A stretch of DNA of 64,000 bases from Pholiota molesta (taxonomy: Eukaryota > Basidiomycota > Agaricomycetes > Agaricales > Strophariaceae): the NCBI GenBank assembly GCA_014925825.1, contig JACGCK010000014.1, forward strand, positions 1 through 64,000, written 5' to 3'. The position numbers and the translations under genes were made by a program. This document shows positions 44,662-54,558 of the stretch, piece by piece. Every line of letters begins with the position of its first letter. The first letter of the stretch is position 1. The notes under the pieces were generated by a model. It worked only from the letters and a program-made list of their open reading frames with translations. It was not told where the DNA came from and ran no database searches.

Positions 44662-47600
44662 ATGGCTTCTAGACAGTATTCCTTGCGTCAGCGTACGCGA
44701 CCTGCTCCGGCAGCAGGTCAACCCGCGGTTGCGCCTCGCGCACCGTCTCCAGCGGGCTCCGCGCTCTTCACCGAGAGAAGCGTGAGCCCTGCCACCGACG
44801 CCGGTCCACGACGCACTTACAGTGATGTCGCGGCGTCGCGAGCTCCGTCTCCTGCTGCAGCAGTTGAGATGGGACCTGCCCCTCAGGGCAGTGAAAGTGT
44901 ATTTACTAGTGTCAATAAAAATAATATTGAACTTGCTACACCTAAGAATGTGCTAGACTCCGAGGAGGAGGATCCTGCGGAGTGGCAAACCGTGACTCGA
45001 CGACGAGCACGCAGTCTTGAGTTGGGCAAGAAACCCACTAAGAAATCCGCGGCGGCCGTGAGAATCAGGTCGCCCGCCGCCTCGGCAGACGTGCCGCAGG
45101 CTATTTCGCAAGCAGAAGAGATGCTTACCCCTGCTCAGCGAGAGCAGATTGCCAGGCGCAATGCACGCGTGCTGGCCGCCTCCTCAGAGCGATCCGAATC
45201 GCGCGGAGAAGGGCCTTCCAAGCCAAAAGGGAAGGCCATAGATCCCCGGGAGTGGGGCAATTTGAATATCTCGGAAGACGAGCTAAACGTGGACGCGCAG
45301 CGCGCCGCGTTGGATTCCTTTAGGCGAGATAACGAGCCCCGGGAAAATCCCGCGCGGCCCGAACGTGGCTTGCCAGCGCGCGAACCTGCGCGCGCGCGGG
45401 CGCCCACTGAGCCGCGTGAGCCGCGAGCGTCAACAGCGCCTCACGAGAACACCGAGGTGTACGAACCTCGGTACAGGCATATCGCCTCGTCCAAGAACCG
45501 GTTGCCAGCCGAGTCACGTCCCGAAGCAATGATAGATCCAAAGTCATTGCTGGGCGTGACGCTGCGCAATGTTGGACGCCGGCGGACCAGAAGCCGCGGT
45601 GCTGGCGGGTACCCAAGTGACTCATCGAGCCCGAGCTCGGACTCGCGTTCGAGCGCTGAGGGTTCGGAGGGCAGGTCGCACTCCCGCGGACACAAGCGAC
45701 GAAGATCTAAAAAATCTAAGTCATCCCATTACAGTAATAAGGCATTCAAGCCTACCAATTATGATGGGAAGGCGGATGTTCGCGCGTTCCATAGATTTGT
45801 ACGCGAAAGCGAAGCGTACATTCTGGACAGTAAAATTAAACGGAGACGTCAGGCGTTCGCATTGTCCTATTTTCTGAAAGGCAAAGCTTACGATTTCTAC
45901 CTTCAGAAAGTCTCGATGACTGAGGAGGATTGGACCCTCGAGCAATTTTATAGTGAACTGTATAATTATTGCTTTCCGATCGACCATCGTCTCGAAATGC
46001 GAGAGAAGTTCAATCGGGCGCGGCAAGGTGAAAAATCTGTCAGCGAATTTGCGCATGAGCTCGAGGAGTTGAGCAATATTATTGGATCGACTGACGAGCG
46101 TGAAATGGTTATCAAGTTTTGGATGGCCTCGTCGGATTCGATCCAGACCGCGCTCTGGCGCGATGGCTTGCATCCTGACTCTGCGAGCTGGCACGAGGTG
46201 ATCTCGCGGGCGGAAATCATCGAGATCTCCGAGCGCGTCACCAAGTCGCGCAACAGGCGCCCGCACCATCCGCTGGCGCCTAGCCACAATCATTCCCAGA
46301 ACGGGAACTTCCCGTCTCGACGGTTCCCCAGCGCGCCGATGAGCAATCACTCGTCGCGTGGGCCCTCGGCCGCTCCTTCAGGATCTGGAGGGCGAGGCGG
46401 ATTCGCGAACCGAGGGCGTCAGCAGTCCAGGTTCAGTGACCGCGGGTCGTCCTCGAGGCCGAATTCGAATCGAGATCGTCCAAGATCCACCTTCTCGCGC
46501 GAACAGTCGAAACGCGAGTCAAGTAAGACTCCGCGTCCCCAGCTTTCCGAGAAGGAACTTGCAGAACGCAAGGCCGACGGACGTTGCTTCAACTGTGGCG
46601 AGACCGGCCACTTTGGACGCAACTGCCCACACGGAAGCTCCGTGAAACATGCGGGCAGTAAACCGCCCGGCATGTCGACATTCAACCTCGAACCTGTTGA
46701 GGATGAGACTGAGGAACCCGAGGTTGAAGTTTTGGATAGCTTACCTCTGGGTTGTGTCGAATATACTGCCGACGCAGTGTCCGTGAGCTCAGAAAGCTCG
46801 AGTTCTACCCATGCTGTGGGCTCCTGTGAGTCAGCAAATTTTGCTCGACGCCCAAATTTCAATATGGGAGATGCCTATGCTCTTGTTGCGAAGGAGCACC
46901 TCACCATTGGTGCCCCGTACCCAGGTGACGAGCGCTTTGGAAAGAAACCCGGGTTTTTCCTGCACAAGAACTTGAGATTTCAAGTTGTTAAAGTGCACAA
47001 GAGGAAGTTTTATGTCATTGTGGATAATCTTACAGATTTCTACATACGGATACCTAAGTTTCTGCTACAGAATCCCAAGTTCGACCTGCGAAACTGGTAT
47101 TCGAGGCGCCGATCGAAGGCGCTACGCTTGCCACGGGTTAAGCGCCCGTTGATGTCCATTGGGTATGCTGTTCCACAGCGTGCAGTTGAATTATTAACTG
47201 AGGGTATAAACTATCACTACCCACCTTGCAAACCAGATCACTTGGTTTGGGGTCGATTCAATATGGATCCGACAGCGGCTGGGTCGCCGCCTGAGCGATA
47301 CATCTTGTATGATGAGGATCTAGATCAAGAGATCGAAATCAGTCATGAGTTGCTCGACAATCCGTCATTCGATGTAGTTGGATGGTATCGAGACTATGTC
47401 GTGCGTACCGGGGTGTATCGCGCGGTGTATGAGAAGTACAATCCTGATTCCAACTTGTTTGCATGGAATGTTGCCGAGGATCCATTCACAGATGAGTGGT
47501 ACCGGGTTGCGGACAAGCTTGAGAATCTTAGTGAGATTTATGCCGCGCGCGTTCAGTTCGTCCTGAATGCGAGCGCGCCATATCCGTGTGATAGCACAAG

Positions 47601-50600
47601 GCCGTGGTTGAATGCCCCACTGCCTGACGGGTCACGATTCGATGTTAAGCGCGCACGGAATGGCCTATACGGCGCCTTCGATCGCAAAGAAGGTGTTGAG
47701 TATTTCATTCATGAAGATTTGCTGCGCCAAAATACCTTTTCCATTGCGAAATGGTACGCCGAACGCCAGCTGCGTGAACATGGTGTTCAATGGCCCGGCG
47801 AGAGCGTATGGGACTGGCTGTGTGGCCGTTCCTACCGACAAACATTAGTCGGGCACGTTCTGCAGCGACAGATGGAGCGCGTACTGTCGGTCGGCGCTCC
47901 GTACTCACCGCGTGAAGAGCCTGATGACGATGACTCGCGGTTCAGCGTCACTGTGATGAGCGAGTCGTCTATGATCGACGTCACCGACTACGTGCGTGAG
48001 ATATCGACCATCGTACCGGTTGCGCTCGTGGAGAGCGAGCGCTTCGATTCGTGCGGATGGTACAAGCGAATCATCGCTCAATTGGAGGTGGACGAGGACC
48101 CGGCCTTCGATAGGCTACGGGATCTCTCGCTGTCCAGCGCCTACGAGAACGTTCAGGTCAATGGCATACAGGTTGATCGTTCGACTTACCCGTCATTACA
48201 GAGGAACGCGGCCGCTATCAAAGATAAGCGCCGTATGATCCCAAAACCAATTGTTGTGAACGTCCAGATTAACGGGCAGCCCGTTCGGGCTCTTCTGGAC
48301 TCGGGGTCGCTCGGAGACTTCATGTCTTCGACCCTCGCGGATCAGTTGAAGGTGAAGCGGGAGGATCTGGAATCCCCGCTGACGCTGCAGTTGGCCGTGC
48401 AGGGATCGCGTTCAAAGGTGAACGCGCGTGCTAAAGCAGAGATTAGCTATCAGGGAATCACGGAGCCACGATTCTTTGATATTGTCAATATTAACAGCTA
48501 TGATCTGATCTTGGGCACTCCCTGGATGTACCAGCACAAAGTGTGCATTGGGTTTAACCCAGCGCGCGTCGTTATTGGAAGCGACGCCGCGCTGCCAATT
48601 CAAACTGGCTCAGATATGCGCCTGATGGCGCACGCTGTCAGCGCGCCCGAGCCTGCGCTTGAAGCCGCGCGACGCGAGCTTCTGGAATATGCGGAGCCTT
48701 TGTGCCGTGACATGGCGAACACAGAGCTGCCGCCGTTTCGTGCAATCAACCATCGTATACCGTTGATTGACGTGAATAAAAAATATCCATGGCGAGCTTC
48801 GAGGTGCCCTGAAGCGTTCCGCGCGCAATGGGCAGAGAAGCGCGATGCATACATTAACACCGGCCGCTGGAGAATTACCGCGGCGGGTAATACCGTCCCT
48901 ATGCTGCTGATTCCGAAGCCGCGCAAGGGCAACGAACCGGCGGAACTTCGAACCGTCGTCGATCTTCGTGAGCGCAACAAAAATACTCACAAGATGACGT
49001 CGCCGCTGCCGGATATTGATGGCATGTTGCGGCGTACCGCGGCGCATCCGTTTCGTACGTCGTTGGACATGAAGTCGGCGTATGAGCAGATACGCATCGA
49101 ACCCGAGCACGTCGAGCGGTCGACGGTGACGACACCGGATGGCAACATGGTCAGCCTTGTCATTCAAATCGGAGACTGCAATGCGCCGGCTACGTACCAA
49201 GCATTGATGTACCACATCTTCGCTGAGTTCATCGGCCGTTTCATGGATATATACCTGGATGATATCGTGATTTATTCACGCACGCTGGAAGAGCACATTC
49301 AGCATGTTAAAATCGTGCTCGATATCTTGAAGCGTGAGCGCTTGTACCTGAGCAAAAAGAAATTGCATTTTATCCAGCCCGAGCTCAAGATTCTCGGGCG
49401 CGTCATTGACGACGCTGGTATTCGTATGGACGGTGCGAAAGTCGATACCGTCGTGAGCTGGAAGGTCCCGACGAACCGAGACCTGTTACGAGGGTTTCTC
49501 GGGTCAGTAGGGTACCTCGCGGATGATGTACCAGGGGTTCGTGTACCTATGGGCATCTTGTCCGCGCTTACAGGCGATACAGTGCCATTCCGCTGGGGAT
49601 TCACGGAGCAGCGCGCATTCGAGGACGTGAAGCAGCTCGTCCACGACGCGCGCGAGCATCGCCGCGTTCCGTTGGATTACGCGGAGGGCGCGCCCCAAAT
49701 ATGGATGGTAACCGATGGCTGCGCCACTGGACTTTCCGGATTGGTTAGCCAGGGCGCAGAGTGGAAAACCGCGCGCATCGCCGCATTCTACTCGGCGAAA
49801 CTCAACTCGGCGCAACAGAATTACCCTGTGCACGAGATTGAGATGTTTGCTGGCATTGAGACGATGCTGCGCCATCGCGACATCCTGCAGGGTGTTAGAT
49901 TCAAGTGGGTTACCGATCATAAGGGATTGACGTACCTGTTGAATCAGAAGAACTTATCCGGCCGTCAGGCTCGTTGGATCGAGAAGATTTCCTCGTTTGA
50001 CTTCGAGGTGGTGTACGTGCCCGGCAGTGAGAACGTCGTAGCCGACGCGCTGTCTAGGATGTATTCTAATGAGTCGCCGGGAACAGTGCGCGCGCGTAGT
50101 GAATATACGTACCATGACGTTGTCGACGACGATGCCGAGGTTTCCGCTGAAACGATGCCCGTACTTGCTGGCATTGAAGCGCGCGCGGCTGTGTCCCGTC
50201 GTGCGCGTGCGGTTGTGCCTCCCGCTGAGACTGGCCGTCCCGAAACATCGGCCGAGTTTGCACGTCGAGTTAGAGAGCGGTTCGTTCTCCGTGGCCCACG
50301 ACAACGACCGGAGGGCGAGAATGGGAGTCAGAATGGGAGTCTGAATGTCCCTTCGTCGACTCCCACCACTCTTCATGCCAGTTCGCAGGCTGTCGCTGCA
50401 AGCTCTCAGGCTGTCACCGCTTCTTCGACTGTTGCGGCGGCGCCGAGCTTGGTCGATTACCTATCTTCTGATGAAGAGGGCATCGATTTGGTAAAGGAAT
50501 TGCGCGGGCGTTACGCGGAGGATGCGTTTTTCGACATAATCCTGCGAAAGCCCAAAGAATTCCGCAACTTCGTAATCGAAGACGGATTAGTCTATCTCAA

Positions 50601-52015
50601 GGATCGAGACGTGCGCGCTCTGTGCGTACCGAAGATCCTGATTAAACGCCGAAGTGCGCGTGAAATTGTGATATCCGAAGCGCACTCGATGCTAGCGCAC
50701 TTAGGTGCCGCGAAGACTCTGGACTATCTGCGAGATCATGTCTGGTGGAAAGACATGGTCCCAGATGTCAAGTCTTTCTGTGAGAGTTGTATTACTTGCA
50801 AACGAAGTAAACCCAGCAACCAGAAGCCTTATGGCTTGCTGAATCCATTACCTATCCCTGGATATCCTTGGGAATCCATTGGAATGGACTTTGTTGGGCC
50901 TCTACCTGAGTCAAGCAACAGAGATGGGACTTATGATTCTATCACTGTAGTAATTTGCTTATTGACTGCAATGGTACACTTGATTCCTAGCAGGATCAAT
51001 TATAATGCTAGACAAATGGCAGAACTCATGTTTGAGAATGTATACAAATTACATGGACTCCCAGAAACATCATTAGTGACCGGGATGTTCTTTTCACAAG
51101 CATGTTCTGGAGCCATCTTCACGCGCTTATTGGCACGCGCTTGCGCATGTCGAGCGCTTATCATCCGCAGACCGACGGATCGACCGAGCGTGCGAATCGC
51201 ACGGTAACCCAGATGTTGCGCCAGTGCGTGAATTCGAAGCAGACTGATTGGGTGGCAAAGTTGCCTGCAATCGAGTTCGCTATCAATTCCGCGCGCTCAG
51301 AGAGCACCGGATTTGCCCCGTTCTTCTTGAACACGGGTACGCTTCCGCGCTCCATGATATGGAGCGCTGCACCGGACAAGGAATATCCGTCTGTGCGCAA
51401 CTTTGCGCTTAATAAAAAGTTAGCGCTTATGGGCGCGCATGATAGTATCATTGCCGCGCGTGTTAAGCAAACGCGCGATGCGAACCGAAAACGGCAACTG
51501 TCCCATTTTCTAATGGAGATCTGGTGTACTTATCCACCAAGAACATTGCTTTTCCACGTGGATTGGCTCGCAAACTGGTGCCCAAATATATCGGACCATA
51601 TGCAATTATCAGGGACTTCGGAAATCAGTCTTTCCGCCTTGAATTACCGAGCTCGCTGAAGCAGCGGGGAGTTCATGATGTATTTCATGCCTCGTTGCTA
51701 AGAATACATCATCCCAATGATGATCGGCTATTTCCCGGGCGCCTAGATTCGCAGATCACTGGCGAAGGCGATCCCGACGACGAGTGGGCAGTGGAAACTA
51801 TTCTGTCGCACTCGGGCTCGAGGGAAAATAGTATCTTTGAGATAAAATGGAAATCAGGAGACATTACCTGGATGCCATTTGAAAAAATCAAAGATCTGCA
51901 AGTCCTGCCGCACTATCTAGACCTTATTGGGGTAGAAATATTTCCAATCTACCTGCGGGTACTGGCACCCCTCCACGAGGTGACCTCCAAATTTCCATGC
52001 ATGCAATTATGCTAG
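44662..52015 (+). CDS. Ty3 gag-pol polyprotein with chromodomain; two single-base frame breaks
   Basis: The first 2181 codons run open to 51207. Order: Ser/Arg/Pro-rich N-terminus; capsid-like part (residues about 365-530); zinc knuckle CFNCGETGHFGRNC (642-655); a region of four related units (735-1142); aspartic protease with LLDSG near 1213; reverse transcriptase with YLDDIV near 1531; RNase H (TDGCATG, HEIEM, TDHKGL, VADALSR); integrase zinc part HLGAAKTL..CESCITCKRSK and GMDFVGPLP. Near 51070 the frame shifts inside the integrase, and again near 51500 before the C-terminal part; a chromodomain-like stretch (WAVETILSHSG, FEIKWKSGDITWMPFEKI) ends at 52015. Adding one base at each site gives 2451 codons. 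Given the young LTRs these may be sequence errors. Confidence 0.9.
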
Positions 52016-52194
52016 CATGTTGCGATTCTTCTTTGTTGCGGGTATATAATAACATTTCTACCATTAAACTTTCTTCCCCAGAACCCGCACTTCTTTCTTC
52101 CGCGTCTTCTCCAGTAGCTATCTCTTCGTTGTTCTCACCACCGTCTTCCATTCCCTCGTCGCCGTTCTCCCTTGTCGAGCTCGAGCTGTGCACC

Positions 52195-53147
52195 ATGGCG
52201 CCAGTACCATCCACCCGCATCCGCACCATCGACAACCCTGCCGTCCATCGTGTCTCCCAGGACCAGTTCATTTTTGCTCACCCCGACCTCGCCAACGAGC
52301 TCGAGACAATGCCGCCTCAAGCCTGGATCTCTGCGGCCCACCTTGTCGCTATGTGCGAGCACGACGCTGTCATTCGCATGCTGCCCGTCGGCGCGCGCAA
52401 GGACCGACTCGAAAACTCGGAACCCGAGCGCTATCTCGTCCTCGCCGAGATCTTCAACCAGTTGCGCTTGGACAGCGCCGTTTCGCCGTATGGAACCGGA
52501 AGACGTCCCAGTACGAGTTGCCGGGGACTCCCCTTACCCCTGAAGACTTTTATGTCTTCCATCCGTCGCCGCGCGCGGCTGCCCCATCACGCCATGCCAC
52601 CTTGTCGTCTGCCGCTCGTCCCAACGGAACTTCGCGCACCAAACACTCCCACAACCATCGTTCCGCCAAGGCTGGTATCGTCGGCGCCATGGTGGGGAAG
52701 CACGCGCATCTTCTCGAGCGTCTCTTCGTTCAGTCCGTCGAAGCAGATATTAGCGCCCGGCAGCAAGCGCTCAACAAGACCCACAAGAACAACTCCAACA
52801 GCGCCAAGCGTCGTTCGCGCAAAGCCAAGCATACCTCCAGCGGGCCGTTCGCGTCCATCGAAACCGTGGCCGACGAATCTACTCCGTCCAATACCTCTAC
52901 CACTGACGCTGTCGCCGTCGCGCCCTCTTCCGAGCCCATCACATCCACTTCCACATCCGTTGCGTCCACTTCCGCGGCCGTCGCTTCGATCCCGCTCGCC
53001 AGCTCATCCGTTGCAGAGTCGTCCCAGGGTGACGGCACCGTCGATCCTCAAGATGTCATGCCCTACGAGGACCCAGTCATGTTCGACACGTACATGGTCG
53101 ACGCCCCCGATGCCAGCTCCGGCGCTGAGGCGTCCACTGCGCTCTAA
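52195..53147 (+). CDS. Extra ORF of the Ty3 element between pol and 3' LTR, about 317 aa, one frame break
   Basis: Starts MAPVPSTRIRTIDNPAV in a CACCATGG context and ends SSGAEASTAL before TAA. The frame changes near 52485 (DSA, then RFAVWNRKTSQYELPG); adding one base gives 317 aa. The N-terminal half looks globular (HPDLANELETMPPQAWISAA, ERYLVLAEIFNQLRLDS, TPEDFYVFHPSPR). A basic stretch (KTHKNNSNSAKRRSRKAKH) and a Ser/Thr/Ala-rich tail follow. The position is where retroviruses carry env, but there is no signal peptide or membrane segment, so an envelope role is unlikely. Function is unknown; a nucleic-acid-binding or accessory role is a guess. Confidence 0.6.
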
Positions 53148-53235
53148 GCGCTTTTCTTTCGTTTGTTTTGAATCTTATTCTATTCTTTTACTTTTTACTT
53201 AGGAGTCGTTGTTTGTACAACGCCTGGAGGGCGTA

Positions 53236-53525
53236 TGTAGCGTTCCGGACTCTGTCCGTATCTAGTCACTCGTTATCTCTGTTTTATCTTATCTCTTTTC
53301 TCGCACCACACACACTCCTTCAGATACCCATGTGCTCTCATATGTTTTGTTCTTGTTTTCCTTATCACATGACTACGTACTCGATATCCTTTATATACAG
53401 ACCTCGCAGTATCTTAGTCCCTGGGTGAATATCATTTCCGTAAAACCGTCTTGACGTTTGCCACCCCCTGTGTGTCGAAACTCCCACCGCTGTCACCTAC
53501 CGTCACAGCCGTCGCTTTCGCCACA
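53236..53525 (+). repeat. 3' LTR
   Basis: 290 bp, same ends and apparently the same sequence as the 5' LTR, followed by the target duplication CACCG at 53526-53530. Confidence 0.95.
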
Positions 53526-53639
53526 CACCGACCCTCGCAAGATCAGATAATGTTTCCAGAGGATAACGCGACGTACGTGCTGCTGATGTACCCCCATTCA
53601 TGTACACAGCTAATATAACCCTAGCGCTGTTGTAGCCCA

Positions 53640-54190
53640 CCGTCACCAACGGCCGCCCAGCGCCACCCCTGCTTCGAATGAGGACAAGAACGACATGGCA
53701 CCTCCCCGCATGCAAAGAAGGCGCGCCAAGAACGAGATATGATTCATGAAGAATGAGGAAGAAGATGGTAGGTGTTTCTCTTTTTTCTTCGAAACATTGT
53801 GTATTCTACTGATGCTTTCAACTTTCTTCGGGATGTGCAGCGAAAACTCTTGATGGGCCTCAGTCTATCAAGGTTCGCGAATGAACAAACTTCAGTAGAC
53901 CTTTCTTACTGCCAAATTACCGCCCAGACCAGGTATGCTTCTCATTTCGCTTTCACCTCTTTCACGCATTTGCATTTGGCCCGTCCTTTTTTCAGTTCCT
54001 CTCTAATTTGATGGCCCTCGTTCTGTTGCTCTTCGCTTCATACTTGTCCTTATCTGTACCAACCACCCCGTTTTCGCTCTCCCGCCTTCCACTCGCGCAC
54101 ATATTGATGCTCTTCTCTATTTAGATGATGGCGCAGTTCGAAATGCCGTTGACGATGGCGGAATAATATGAGCAGCTGCAGGCGACTCGT
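53640..54190 (+). pseudogene. Decayed copy of the PWWP gene, middle exons
   Basis: GAAGAAGATG before a GTAGGTG donor at 53760-53775, then AAAACTCTTGATGGGCCTCA and GTCTATCAAGGTTCGCG parallel the GKTPGDPQSIKVRDW exon; CCGCCCAGACCAG before GTATGC parallels its end. At about 54124-54180 ATGGCGCAGTTCGAAATGCC..GAGCAGCTGCAG parallels the MAEFDALF..EQLQ exon. Stop codons interrupt the frame. Confidence 0.6.
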
Positions 54191-54354
54191 CCAACCCACC
54201 TTCAGGCGCAAAGACGTCGCTCGAGGACCGTTTCGTCCATGTGCCTCATTGAGCGCAGAACATGCACAGCACGAAGATATGGAGCGTTAGCTCGGATATG
54301 TTCTCGATTCACGCAAAGGATGATATTCATGCTTATCTCGGTCCCATTGTATAG

Positions 54355-54558
54355 CGATCGTTTAAAAATACCATTATCTCATTCTCACAGCCTGTTGTGG
54401 CGGCTCATCAGAAGCATTGGTATCGGAACATGCAGCACGGCCTCAAGGCCTCATGGGCAATCATGTGAACACAAAGCTGTGAGATCTGGTTAACGTGAGG
54501 CTAACGAAACGGTGTTTCTCTCCTCGCCGATATCGTTTGTCTGCTGTCCTCTCGCACA
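54355..54558 (+). promoter_or_regulatory. Upstream block shared by HET genes (HET5 copy)
   Basis: Contains TTTAAAAATACCATTATCTC, AAGCATTGGTATCGG, GGCCTCAAGGCCTCATGGGC, TCATGTGAACACAAAGCTGT and GATCTGGTTAACGTGAGGC, in the same order as before the chimera and, inverted, before HET2 and HET4. Confidence 0.5.

Larger units (their letters stand above)
44214..53525 (+). mobile_element. Full-length Ty3-type LTR retrotransposon, 9312 bp
   Basis: Bounded by two 290-bp LTRs (44214-44503 and 53236-53525), each starting TGTAGCG and ending CGCCACA, which look identical by eye. CACCG directly precedes the left LTR (44209-44213) and follows the right one (53526-53530), a 5-bp target duplication. Inside are gag-pol with a chromodomain and an extra gene before the 3' LTR. 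Identical LTRs mean insertion was recent. No clear primer-binding site was identified after the left LTR. Confidence 0.95.

Noticed and set aside
45569..46350. Frames in other phases inside gag-pol (for example 45721-46350 minus)
   Set aside because: Overlap the strongly supported gag-pol frame and have no recognisable features.
53168..53428. LTR-encoded open frame (same frame in both LTRs)
   Set aside because: It is LTR regulatory sequence; the identical frame in both copies simply reflects identical LTRs.
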